Shown here: positions 33,853 to 42,078 of the stretch, one piece after another
Position numbering within the stretch: the first letter of the stretch is position 1
Layout: each line of letters starts with the position of its first letter
Assembly: GCA_937865685.1 (NCBI GenBank)
Contig: CALMGU010000051.1
Span: forward strand, 1-45,264
Length of the DNA: 45,264 nt
From: an uncultured Alphaproteobacteria bacterium
Lineage (GTDB): Bacteria > Pseudomonadota > Alphaproteobacteria > Micropepsales > Micropepsaceae
Direction: 5' to 3'
Made by a program: the position numbers and the translations under genes
The notes under the pieces: generated by a model
What the model was told of the DNA's origin: nothing
Databases searched by the model: none
The model's input: only the letters and a program-made list of their open reading frames with translations

Positions 33853-35145
33853 ATGGCGGACACAATTCAGAGCGATGCGCGCGCCGACGCGATTCTGGCG
33901 CGAGCCGCGCGCCGGCTGATTCCGGTGATGGCCCTGATGTATGTGGCCAGCTTCCTGGACCGGGTGAATGTCGGCTTCGCCATTCTCACCATGAAGCAGG
34001 ATTTGGGTTTTTCGCCCGAAGTGTTCGGCCTGGGCGCGGGCATCTTCTTCTGGGGCTATTTCCTGTTCGAGATTCCCTCGAACCTGATGCTGGAGAAATT
34101 CGGCGCCCGGATGTGGATGTGCCGGATCATGGTCACCTGGGGCCTGATCTCGATGGCGACCGCCTTCGTGCAGGGGCCGACATCCTTCTACATTCTGCGC
34201 TTCCTGTTGGGCCTGGCGGAAGCGGGGCTCTATCCGGGCATGATACTTTACATGACCTATTGGTTTCCGCAGGCGACGCGGGCGCGCTTCATTGCGCTGT
34301 TCTTGGCGGCGGTGCCGGCGGCCAGTGTTATCGGCGCGCCGCTGTCCGGATGGCTGTTGGACTTCAATGGCATCCTGCATGGCTGGCAATGGATGCTGTT
34401 GCTGGAAGGGTTGCCGTCCTTGGTGCTGGGCGTCGCCGTGCTCTGGCTTCTGCCCGACCGGCCCGCCACCGCGCCCTGGCTCAACGCCGAAGAGAAGAAA
34501 ATCTTGGAAGTGCGATTGGCGGATGACCGGCGAGCGGACGTCGGTAAGCATACCATGTCCGGCTTCTGGGAGATGCTGAAAGACAAGCGCATCTGGATCT
34601 TCATCATTCCCGATTTCTCCATCGTGATCGGGCTTTACGGCATGGGATTGTGGATGCCGCAGATGATCAAGGATCTGGGCTTCTCCAATCTGGAAACCGG
34701 CTTCCTGGTCGCCTTGCCCTATGTGGTGAGCATGGTGGGCATGGTGCTTTTGGGACTTTCCAGCGATCGCACCGGCGACCGGGCCGGTCACGTCGCGGGC
34801 GCGGCCTTTGCCGGCGCGCTGGGGTTGGTGGGTGCGGTGCTGTTCGCCAACCCCGTGCTGATCATGCTCAGCTTCTGTCTGGCGGCCTTCGGGATTTATG
34901 GCGCGCTGGCGGTGTTCTGGACCTTGCCCACCGCGATCCTGCGCGGCATGGCGGCGGCGGGCGGACTGGCGCTGCTCAATTCCTTTTCCAATCTGGGCGG
35001 TTTCTTTGGCCCCACCTTGATGGGCTGGCTGAAGCAATCGACCGGTACCTACACCATGGGCATGCTGGTGCTGGCGGCGATGCTGGCATTCGCCGGAATC
35101 TCCACTTTGGCGATCGGGCGGGCCTTCTTCCGGGCGAACGCATGA
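33853..35145 (+). CDS. MFS transporter, anion:cation symporter (ACS) family
   Basis: The 430-residue inner-membrane protein has twelve predicted helices. It carries the ACS-type N-terminal block ALMYVASFLDRVNVGFAILTMKQDLGFSPEVFGLGAGIFFWGYFLFEIPSNLMLEKFGAR and the AEAGLYPGMILYMTYWFP signature. Family members move organic anions such as hexuronates, tartrate or phthalate with protons. The actual solute is unknown. I chose 33853 (MADTIQSDAR) after GGGGTGG; an ATG at 33835 is also in frame. It overlaps the following GNAT gene by ATGA. Confidence 0.93.
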   Translation: MADTIQSDARADAILARAARRLIPVMALMYVASFLDRVNVGFAILTMKQDLGFSPEVFGLGAGIFFWGYFLFEIPSNLMLEKFGARMWMCRIMVTWGLISMATAFVQGPTSFYILRFLLGLAEAGLYPGMILYMTYWFPQATRARFIALFLAAVPAASVIGAPLSGWLLDFNGILHGWQWMLLLEGLPSLVLGVAVLWLLPDRPATAPWLNAEEKKILEVRLADDRRADVGKHTMSGFWEMLKDKRIWIFIIPDFSIVIGLYGMGLWMPQMIKDLGFSNLETGFLVALPYVVSMVGMVLLGLSSDRTGDRAGHVAGAAFAGALGLVGAVLFANPVLIMLSFCLAAFGIYGALAVFWTLPTAILRGMAAAGGLALLNSFSNLGGFFGPTLMGWLKQSTGTYTMGMLVLAAMLAFAGISTLAIGRAFFRANA

Positions 35146-35576
35146 GCATCGTCATCGAACCCTGTTCCCAGGACGATCTGGCGGGCATCGATGCGTTGTG
35201 GCGCGAAGCTTTTGCCGGTGACGAGCCGCGTCATCGCGCGAATATCGCCGTCCCCGCGAAGCTGGCATTCCAGCCGGACCTTTTTCTGGTCGCACGCGAA
35301 GAGGGTCGCGTGATCGGATCCATCATCGCCGGGTATGATGGCTATCGCGGCCATATCAACCGGGTCGCGGTTCTGAAGGCGTATCGCGGGCAGGGCGTGG
35401 GCGCGGCTCTGGTGCACGCTGCCGAGGCCCGATTGCATGCCCTGGGATGCACCAAGATCAATCTTCAGATCCGCGCCGCCAATCATGCGGTCGCGCATTT
35501 TTATCGCGGCTTGGGCTATGCAATTGAAGACCGCATCAGCATGGGAAAGCTGGTGGCGGAAGATACTTTGCCATGA
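35142..35576 (+). CDS. GNAT acetyltransferase, YpeA-like (1)
   Basis: The 144-residue protein has the GNAT acetyl-CoA loop VAVLKAYRGQGVGAALVHAAEARLHALGCTKINLQIRAANHAVAHFYRGLGYAIEDRISMGKLV, close to the E. coli YpeA pattern GGYDGHRG...; here GYDGYRGHINRVAV. The acceptor is unknown. It overlaps both the MFS gene and the second GNAT gene by ATGA, so all three are probably translated together. Confidence 0.9.
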   Translation: MSIVIEPCSQDDLAGIDALWREAFAGDEPRHRANIAVPAKLAFQPDLFLVAREEGRVIGSIIAGYDGYRGHINRVAVLKAYRGQGVGAALVHAAEARLHALGCTKINLQIRAANHAVAHFYRGLGYAIEDRISMGKLVAEDTLP

Positions 35577-36016
35577 CGGTGCATATTCGCGGCGCGGTGG
35601 AAGGCGATGAATCCGCGGTGGTGATGCTCTGGCGCAGCTGCGGCTTGGTGGTGGGCAATTCCGATCCGGTGCGCGACTTTCGGGCGGTGCGCGCCAGGCC
35701 GACCTCCGATATCCTGGCCGCCTTCGACATGGACGGAATGCTGATCGGCAGCATCGCGATGGGCTACGACAGCAATCGGGGCTGGCTGCATTATGTTTCC
35801 GTGGACCCAGTCCGGCGCGGCCATGGCCTGGGCCGCGATCTGGTGCGCGCCGCCGAACAATGGCTGGCCGCGCGCGATGTCATCGACATTCATCTGACGG
35901 TGCGGTCGGGGAACGAGGACGTAGTGCGGTTCTATGAGCGGATCGGCTATGGCGCCGTGCCCAGCATCATGATGGAGAAAGTGCTGTCCAGACCGGCCAA
36001 ACCCGGTTCCGCTTGA
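35573..36016 (+). CDS. GNAT acetyltransferase, YpeA-like (2)
   Basis: The 147-residue protein is a second YpeA-like GNAT, with LWRSCGLVVGNSDPVRDF near the start, GYDSNRGWLHYVSVDPVRRGHGLGRDLVRAAEQWL as the acetyl-CoA loop and VVRFYERIGYGAVPSIMMEKVL at the end. It resembles its upstream neighbour in plan but clearly differs in sequence, so the duplication, if any, is old. The substrate is unknown. The gene ends 35 bases before fabD. Confidence 0.9.
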   Translation: MTVHIRGAVEGDESAVVMLWRSCGLVVGNSDPVRDFRAVRARPTSDILAAFDMDGMLIGSIAMGYDSNRGWLHYVSVDPVRRGHGLGRDLVRAAEQWLAARDVIDIHLTVRSGNEDVVRFYERIGYGAVPSIMMEKVLSRPAKPGSA

Positions 36017-36051
36017 CTTGATCACAAGCTCTTGGTTTGTCTGCCGACACA

Positions 36052-36996
36052 ATGAATCGCGCATTTTTATTTCCCGGACAGGGCAGCCAGGCGGTCGGCA
36101 TGGGCAAGATGCTGGCCGATGCCTTCGCGCCCGCCCGCGAGGTTTTCCAGGAAGTCGATGACGCACTGTCGCAGAAATTATCCGCGCTGATGTGGAACGG
36201 CCCGGACAGCGATCTCACGCTGACCGAGAATGCCCAGCCCGCCATCATGGCCGCCAGCCTGGCCGTGATCCGCGTGTTGCAGAAGGAAGGCGGCCTGGAT
36301 ATCGCCCGCCATGCGCGGCTGGTCGCCGGTCATTCCTTGGGCGAATATTCCGCGTTGTGCGCGGCTGGCGCTTTCAGCCTGGCGGACACGGCGCGGCTTC
36401 TCAAAATTCGCGGGCAGGCCATGCAATCCGCCGTGGCGGTGGGCGAAGGCGCCATGATCGCCTTGATCGGCGCCGATATCGAAACGGCCGAAGCGGTGGC
36501 GAAGGAGGCCGCGGCGGATGGTGGCGTCTGCGTGGTCGCCAATGACAATGCGCCGGGGCAGGTGGTGCTGTCGGGATCCAAAGACGCGATGGATCGGGTT
36601 GCCGACATTGCCAAGGCCAAAGGCGTCAAGCGCGCCATTCCCTTGTCCGTGTCCGCGCCGTTCCATTGCCCTTTGATGCAGCCTGCCGCCGATGCAATGG
36701 CCGAAGCGTTGGCCAACGTGACCATCCGGCCCCTGGCCGTGCCGGTCCTGGCCAATGTGACGGCGGCCGAAACCGCCGAGCCCGAAATGGTGCGCCGCCT
36801 TCTGGTGGAACAGGTCACCGGCCGGGTGCGCTGGCGCGAAAGCGTGTTGGCGCTCAAAGGTCTTGGCGTGGACACAACGGTCGAAATGGGCGGCAACAAA
36901 GTCCTGACCGGCATGGTCAAGCGGATTGACAAGGACCTGCAAACGCTCACTCTCGACACGCCCGACGAAATCGAAACCTTCGCAAAGGCGCTCTAG
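36052..36996 (+). CDS. fabD: Malonyl-CoA:ACP transacylase
   Basis: This cytosolic enzyme loads malonyl groups onto acyl carrier protein for fatty acid synthesis. The 314-residue protein starts MNRAFLFPGQGSQAVGMGKM. It has the active-site serine S95 in AGHSLGEYSAL and the histidine H205 in SVSAPFHCPLM. The ATG at 36052 matches homologues; no Shine-Dalgarno is clear, and a TTG at 36037 is in frame. fabG starts at the very next base after its stop. Confidence 0.98.
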   Translation: MNRAFLFPGQGSQAVGMGKMLADAFAPAREVFQEVDDALSQKLSALMWNGPDSDLTLTENAQPAIMAASLAVIRVLQKEGGLDIARHARLVAGHSLGEYSALCAAGAFSLADTARLLKIRGQAMQSAVAVGEGAMIALIGADIETAEAVAKEAAADGGVCVVANDNAPGQVVLSGSKDAMDRVADIAKAKGVKRAIPLSVSAPFHCPLMQPAADAMAEALANVTIRPLAVPVLANVTAAETAEPEMVRRLLVEQVTGRVRWRESVLALKGLGVDTTVEMGGNKVLTGMVKRIDKDLQTLTLDTPDEIETFAKAL

Positions 36997-37737
36997 ATGT
37001 TCGACCTGACTGGCAAGACCGCGCTCGTGACGGGCGCTTCCGGTGGCATTGGCGGTGCGATCGCCAAGGCCTTGCATGCGCAAGGCGCGACGGTGGTTCT
37101 GTCCGGCACAAGGGCCGAAGCGCTGGAAACCCTGAAAGCGGAACTGGGTTCGCGCGCCTTCATCGCGCCGGCCAATCTGTCCGACATCGCCTCGGTCGAG
37201 GCCTTGCCCAAGGCGGCGGAAGAAGCGGCGGGCGCCGGCATCGATATTCTGGTCAACAATGCCGGCATCACCCGCGACAATCTCTTCATGCGCATGAAGG
37301 ATGAGGAGTGGGACCAGGTAATCGCGGTCAATCTCACCGCCGCCTTCCGTCTTTCGCGCGCGGTGTTGCGCGGCATGATGAAGAAGCGCTGGGGCCGCAT
37401 CATCCAGATCACGTCGGTGGTGGGCGCCACCGGCAATCCCGGCCAGGGCAATTATGCGGCTGCCAAGGCGGGCCTGGTGGGAATGACCAAATCGCTGGCC
37501 GCGGAAGTCGCGTCGCGCAACATCACCGTCAATGCGGTGGCGCCCGGTTTCATTCAGACCGCGATGACCGATGTGCTGACCGATCAGCAGAAGGAAACAA
37601 TCTCCACCCGCATTCCCGCCGGACGCATGGGCATGCCGGGGGAAATCGCCGCCGCCGTGGTCTATCTGGCGTCGCCGGAAGCTGCCTATGTCACCGGCGA
37701 AACCATTCAGGTCAATGGCGGAATGGCGATGTTATGA
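36997..37737 (+). CDS. fabG: 3-oxoacyl-ACP reductase
   Basis: This is the NADPH-dependent ketoreductase of the elongation cycle, 246 residues. The cofactor loop is TGASGGIGG (12-20), NNAG lies at 87-90, and the catalytic S140, Y153 and K157 lie in QITSVVGATGNPGQGNYAAAKAG. PGFIQTAMTDVL and the C-terminal YVTGETIQVNGGMAML are typical FabG. It directly follows fabD with no gap and precedes acpP by 152 bases, where I see no gene. Confidence 0.98.
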   Translation: MFDLTGKTALVTGASGGIGGAIAKALHAQGATVVLSGTRAEALETLKAELGSRAFIAPANLSDIASVEALPKAAEEAAGAGIDILVNNAGITRDNLFMRMKDEEWDQVIAVNLTAAFRLSRAVLRGMMKKRWGRIIQITSVVGATGNPGQGNYAAAKAGLVGMTKSLAAEVASRNITVNAVAPGFIQTAMTDVLTDQQKETISTRIPAGRMGMPGEIAAAVVYLASPEAAYVTGETIQVNGGMAML

Positions 37738-37889
37738 CAGCAAAATCAAAGGGTTAAATGTGAAGTGGCGGGGCCGGAACGATTGTGTTACCTAACCGCC
37801 CACCCACGAAGCACCCCCATTGGAAGCAAGTGAGGTCCCGGCCGTTTCTGGCGGTTCGGGTTTGAAATCTAGGAGAGGCTTTAAAGTCC

Positions 37890-38126
37890 ATGAGCGATAC
37901 TGCGGAACGCGTGAAGAAGATCGTCGTCGAGCATCTGAATGTCGATGCCGAGAAGGTCACTGATACGGCGTCCTTCATTGAAGATCTGGGTGCCGACAGC
38001 CTCGATACCGTCGAGCTGGTCATGGCGTTCGAAGAGGAATTCGGCATCGAAATTCCCGACGATGCGGCGGAATCCATCGTGACGGTCGGCGACGCGGTCA
38101 AATATATCGACAAAGCCAACGCCTGA
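37890..38126 (+). CDS. acpP: Acyl carrier protein
   Basis: The 78-residue acidic four-helix carrier has the phosphopantetheine site S37 in [25 protein letters not shown]. Length and charge are normal. A TAGGAGAGG stands about 14 bases before the ATG, rather far for a ribosome site. The 152-base region before it probably carries a separate promoter, as is common for acpP, but I could not fix one. Confidence 0.99.
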   Translation: MSDTAERVKKIVVEHLNVDAEKVTDTASFIEDLGADSLDTVELVMAFEEEFGIEIPDDAAESIVTVGDAVKYIDKANA

Positions 38127-38136
38127 TTTGCGTCCC

Positions 38137-39393
38137 ATGCGCCGGGTAGTTGTAACGGGTCTGGGCCTGGTCACGCCGCTGGCATGTGGCGTGGAGGAAA
38201 GCTGGGCGGCCCTTCTGGCGGGAAAGTCAGGCGCCAGCCCCATCACCAAATTCAAGACCGAGGACCTGGCGACGAAGATCGCCTGCCAGGTGCCGCGGGG
38301 TGATGGCGCGAACGGCACTTTCAATCCCGATCAATGGGTCGATCCCAAGGAACAAAGGCGCATGGATGATTTCATCATCTATGGCCTGGCCGCCGCCAAG
38401 CAGGCGGTGGTGGATTCCGGCTGGGAGCCCAAGACCGAGGAAGACCGCTACCGCACCGGCGTCCTGATCGGTTCGGGCATCGGAGGCCTGGAAGGAATCG
38501 AAGCCGGCTCCATCCTGGTCCATGAAAAAGGCCCCCGCCGGCTATCGCCTTTCTTCATTCCGGGGCGGCTGATCAATCTGGTGTCGGGCTATGCCTCGAT
38601 CGAGCATGGCTATAAGGGCCCCAATCATGCGGTGGTGACGGCCTGCGCCACCGGCGCGCATGCCATCGGCGATGCGGCGCGGCTGATCGCGCTGGACGAT
38701 GCCGATGTGATGCTGGCGGGCGGTGCGGAAGCGGCGGTCTGCCGCATCGGCATTGCCGGCTTCAATGCTTGCCGCGCGCTTTCCACCGGCTTCAACGACA
38801 CGCCGGAAAAAGCATCGCGTCCTTACGACAAGGATCGCGACGGTTTCGTGATGGGCGAAGGCGCCGGTGTGGTGATGCTCGAGGAGCTGGAGCATGCCAA
38901 GGCGCGGGGCGCCAAGATTTACGGCGAAGTCAAAGGCTATGGCCTTTCCGGCGATGCCTTCCACATCACCGCACCGTCGGAAGACGGCAATGGCGGCTAT
39001 CGCGCCATGCAGATGGCCTTGAAGCGGGCGGGCCTTTGCGCCGCCGATATCGACTACATCAACGCCCATGGCACTTCGACCATGGCCGATGGCATCGAAC
39101 TGGGCGCGGTGGAACGTCTTCTGGGCAACGCCGCTCCCGGCAAGCCGATGTCCTCCACCAAATCCTCCATTGGCCATCTTCTGGGTGCTGCCGGCGCGGT
39201 GGAAGCGATCTTCTGCCTTTTGGCGATGCGCGACAGCATGCTGCCGCCCACCATCAATCTGGAAAATCCCGGCGTGACGACCGTGATGGATCTGGTGCCG
39301 CAGAAAGCGCGGCGTCATGACGTCAATGTCGCCATGTCCAACAGTTTCGGCTTCGGCGGTACCAATGCCGCGCTGATCCTCTCCAAGGTCTGA
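38137..39393 (+). CDS. fabF: 3-oxoacyl-ACP synthase II
   Basis: The condensing enzyme has 418 residues with the nucleophile C170 in VVTACATGAH, the two histidines in INAHGTSTMADGIE and SSIGHLLGAAGAVEA, and the terminal NSFGFGGTNAALIL. MRRVVVTGLGLVTPLACGVEESW is a standard start; an in-frame TTG nine bases upstream is not needed. Its stop shares one base with the mltG start (TGATG). Confidence 0.98.
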   Translation: MRRVVVTGLGLVTPLACGVEESWAALLAGKSGASPITKFKTEDLATKIACQVPRGDGANGTFNPDQWVDPKEQRRMDDFIIYGLAAAKQAVVDSGWEPKTEEDRYRTGVLIGSGIGGLEGIEAGSILVHEKGPRRLSPFFIPGRLINLVSGYASIEHGYKGPNHAVVTACATGAHAIGDAARLIALDDADVMLAGGAEAAVCRIGIAGFNACRALSTGFNDTPEKASRPYDKDRDGFVMGEGAGVVMLEELEHAKARGAKIYGEVKGYGLSGDAFHITAPSEDGNGGYRAMQMALKRAGLCAADIDYINAHGTSTMADGIELGAVERLLGNAAPGKPMSSTKSSIGHLLGAAGAVEAIFCLLAMRDSMLPPTINLENPGVTTVMDLVPQKARRHDVNVAMSNSFGFGGTNAALILSKV

Positions 39394-40457
39394 TGTTTCG
39401 ATTCCTGATCATCCTGGTGCTGCTGGGGGTGATTGGCGTCGGCGTGGCGGAATGGGCCAATGAGGTCTGGACGGCGCCGGGCGCGGCCAAGCGCGAGGCT
39501 GTGGTGCTGATCGCGCCGGGAAGCCGCGCGCATGATGTTGCCGCCCAGATTCAGAAGACAGGCGCGGTCGGCAATACGCTCCTGTTCACGGCCGAACTGT
39601 ACCTGCACCGCGCCAATTCAAAGATAAAGGCGGGCGAATATGCCCTGCCGGCCTTCGCCAGCATGGCGGACATCGCCAAGATCCTGGTGGAAGGCAAATC
39701 CATCCAGCACAAGCTGACCGCCGCCGAAGGTCTTACCTCCGACATGATTCACAAGCTGGTGGCGGCCGATCCGGTGCTGGTGAAGGATGCGGGCCCTGTT
39801 CCCGCCGAAGGTACGCTGTTGCCGGAGACTTATCTTTTCACCCGCGGCACCAGCCGGGCCGAGATGATCACCCGCATGGAAGACGCGGAAAAGAAATTCC
39901 TGGACGCGCAATGGGCCAAGCGCGCGCCGGATCTGCCGCTGGCGACGCCCGAGCAGGCCCTGATCCTGGCCTCCATCGTGGAAAAGGAAACCGCCCTGCC
40001 GGCGGAGCGCCGCCATATCGCGGCCGTGTTCGTCAATCGGCTCAAGGCCGGGATGAGGCTGCAATCCGATCCCACCATCATCTATGGCATCACCAAGGGC
40101 TATCCCCTGGGACGGGGCATCCGCGAAAGCGAACTTGCGGCCGACACGCCCTACAACACCTATGCCATCACGGGACTTCCGCCCACGCCGATCTGCAATC
40201 CTGGCAAGGATTCCATCGCGGCGGTGCTCAATCCGGCGGCCAGCGCCGATCTTTATTTCGTTGCCAACGGCAAGGGCGGGCATGTCTTCGCCGCCACCAT
40301 GGCGCAGCATGAGCGCAATGTGGTGGCGTGGCGCGCGGTGGAGCGGGCGCGCCAGGGACTGCCGCCGCTGCCCGAAGCCAAGCCCGCCAAAGCCAAGGCC
40401 AAACCCGCGGCGAAATCCGGCGCGAAATCCACACAGCGCCGCCGCCGCGCAAGGTGA
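39393..40457 (+). CDS. mltG: Endolytic murein transglycosylase MltG
   Basis: The 354-residue protein has one N-terminal membrane helix (FLIILVLLGVIGVGVAEWA), a LysM-like part, and the YceG catalytic domain with E197 in LASIVEKET. SDPTIIYGI, YNTYAITGLPPTPICNPG and YFVANGKGGHVFAATMAQHERNV follow. It cuts nascent glycan strands near the membrane. The tail (AKPAKAKAKPAAKSGAKST) is a basic low-complexity stretch. Translation is coupled to fabF. Confidence 0.96.
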   Translation: MFRFLIILVLLGVIGVGVAEWANEVWTAPGAAKREAVVLIAPGSRAHDVAAQIQKTGAVGNTLLFTAELYLHRANSKIKAGEYALPAFASMADIAKILVEGKSIQHKLTAAEGLTSDMIHKLVAADPVLVKDAGPVPAEGTLLPETYLFTRGTSRAEMITRMEDAEKKFLDAQWAKRAPDLPLATPEQALILASIVEKETALPAERRHIAAVFVNRLKAGMRLQSDPTIIYGITKGYPLGRGIRESELAADTPYNTYAITGLPPTPICNPGKDSIAAVLNPAASADLYFVANGKGGHVFAATMAQHERNVVAWRAVERARQGLPPLPEAKPAKAKAKPAAKSGAKSTQRRRRAR

Positions 40458-40485
40458 CAGGATAGTCTTTTGTTTTGTCGCGCAA

Positions 40486-40526
40486 TTTTTCCGAAAACCG
40501 CTTAACACTTTTCGGATTGCGCTCCA
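40486..40526. repeat. AAAACCGCT/ACTTTT palindromic repeat, intergenic copy
   Basis: CCGAAAA (40491-40497) pairs with TTTTCGG (40509-40515) around a core AAAACCGCT...CACTTTT. The same core, with a differing but matching flank (GCAAAA/TTTTGC), is found inside rsmA (42515-42565). I recall similar sequences as dispersed repeats in Rhizobiales genomes. It follows mltG and its right end supplies the -35 box of the yicC promoter. Confidence 0.65.
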
Positions 40527-40544
40527 GGGCCCGCCGTCTAGAAT
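40517..40544 (+). promoter_or_regulatory. Candidate yicC-gmk promoter
   Basis: TTGCGC (40517-40522) and TAGAAT (40539-40544) are 16 bases apart; the -10 matches five of six. It lies 21 bases before yicC, and its -35 box overlaps the end of the palindromic repeat. Confidence 0.5.
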
Positions 40545-40565
40545 TCCACGAATCCGGAGTTTCGC

Positions 40566-41453
40566 ATGAGCATCGTCAGCATGACCGGCTTTGCCGAAAG
40601 CGCGGGCAGCCATGAAGGGTTGCGCTGGCGCTGGGAGGCCAAAAGCGTCAATGGCCGCGGCCTGGATCTGCGCCTTCGCACGCCACCGGGCTACGATTCC
40701 CTGGAACAGCCGGCCCGCATGCTGGCGGCCGAACGGTTCCGGCGGGGCAACTTCCAGATCGCGTTGACGGTGGAGACCGATGCCGGAACGCGGGGCTTGC
40801 GCGTGGATCCGGCGGCGCTGGCCAGCGCCGTGAAGCTGGCACGGGAGATCTCGGCCGAGACGGGCCTCGCGCCCGCGCGAGTCGATGGCATTCTGGCGCT
40901 CAAGGGCGTGATCGTGCAGGAAGACGGGATCACCCTGGACCCGGTGGCGCGCGGCCATCGCGACGCGCAGATTCTCAAAAGCCTGACGGTGACCTTCGAA
41001 GCCCTGAGCCGGGCACGGATGAACGAAGGCGCCAAATTGGCGCAGCTTCTCACCGCCCAGATCGATGAGGTTTCCCGGCTGGTGGGTGAGGCGGAAAGTC
41101 TGGCGGCAACGCAGCCGGAAGCGCTGCGCCAGAAGCTAACCACACAGCTCCAGGAATTGCTGAGCGGCGCGGCCCTTTCCGAGGAAAGGCTGGCGCAGGA
41201 GGTGGCGGTGCTGGCGACCCGCGCCGATGTGCGCGAGGAGCTGGACCGGCTGAAAGCCCATGTCCAGGATGCGCGGGCGCTGCTGAAAAGCCGCGAGGCG
41301 GTGGGCCGCAAGCTGGATTTCCTCTCCCAGGAATTCAACCGCGAAGCCAATACCCTGTGTTCCAAATCCGCCGACATCGCGCTCACCCGGGTGGGGCTGG
41401 CGCTGAAAGCGGTGATCGACCAGTTCCGCGAGCAGGCCCAGAATGTCGAATGA
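40566..41453 (+). CDS. yicC: YicC family endoribonuclease
   Basis: The 295-residue protein has the family start SIVSMTGFAESAG with the RWEAKSVNGRGLDLRLRTPPGYDSLE block, a helical middle, and the conserved C-terminal KAHVQDARALLKSREAVGRKLDFLSQEFNREANTLCSKSADIALT. YicC proteins act as RNases, in E. coli in small-RNA decay. It overlaps gmk by 11 bases, the usual yicC-gmk arrangement. Confidence 0.96.
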   Translation: MSIVSMTGFAESAGSHEGLRWRWEAKSVNGRGLDLRLRTPPGYDSLEQPARMLAAERFRRGNFQIALTVETDAGTRGLRVDPAALASAVKLAREISAETGLAPARVDGILALKGVIVQEDGITLDPVARGHRDAQILKSLTVTFEALSRARMNEGAKLAQLLTAQIDEVSRLVGEAESLAATQPEALRQKLTTQLQELLSGAALSEERLAQEVAVLATRADVREELDRLKAHVQDARALLKSREAVGRKLDFLSQEFNREANTLCSKSADIALTRVGLALKAVIDQFREQAQNVE

Positions 41454-42078
41454 ATTGCAGCGCCGCGGGCTGATGCTGGTCCTGTCTTCTCCCTCCGGGG
41501 CGGGCAAGACAACTTTGTCGCGGCGGCTGCTGCAGACAGATCCCGATATCGTGATGAGCGTGTCGGCCACCACCAGGGCGCCCAGGCCGAACGAGGTCGA
41601 AGGGCAAGATTATTTCTTCGTCTCGCCCGCGAAATTCGACCAGATGGTGGAGGCCGGCGAATTTCTGGAACACGCGAGTGTCTTTGGCAATAAATACGGC
41701 ACGCCGCGCGGGCCCGTGATGGCGGCGCTGGAGGCGGGCAAGGATGTGTTATTCGACATAGATTGGCAGGGGACCCAGCAGCTCAAAGTCCAGGCCCGCG
41801 AGGATTTGGCCAGCGTCTTTGTGCTGCCACCATCCAAGGCGGAGCTGGAACGGCGGCTGCGCATCCGCGCGCAGGATTCCGAAGCCGTGGTGCGTCAGCG
41901 CATGGCCAAGGCCAGCGACGAACTCAGTCATTGGGCGGAATATGACTATCTTCTGCTCAATGACGATATCCAGCACGCGCAAGGCAAGCTGGAAGAAATT
42001 TTGCGGGTGGAGCGCAGCCGGCGCGCCCGGCAGCCCGGCCTGGCGCGTTTTGTGCAGAAATTGATGCGCGAAGATTAA
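41443..42078 (+). CDS. gmk: Guanylate kinase
   Basis: The enzyme phosphorylates GMP to GDP. The 211 residues contain the P-loop [10 protein letters not shown] (15-24), [22 protein letters not shown] for GMP binding, and the lid [29 protein letters not shown]. The start at 41443 lies within the end of yicC. It converges on rsmA with a four-base overlap of the stop codons. Confidence 0.98.
   Translation: MSNELQRRGLMLVLSSPSGAGKTTLSRRLLQTDPDIVMSVSATTRAPRPNEVEGQDYFFVSPAKFDQMVEAGEFLEHASVFGNKYGTPRGPVMAALEAGKDVLFDIDWQGTQQLKVQAREDLASVFVLPPSKAELERRLRIRAQDSEAVVRQRMAKASDELSHWAEYDYLLLNDDIQHAQGKLEEILRVERSRRARQPGLARFVQKLMRED

Noticed and set aside
33583-35037. A 484-codon minus-strand frame ending with the His-rich peptide.
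   Set aside because: Only the last 45 codons have gene features; the rest is antisense to the MFS gene.
36013-36051. TTGACT at 36013-36018 as the fabD promoter.
   Set aside because: No acceptable -10 box at 15-19 bases distance.
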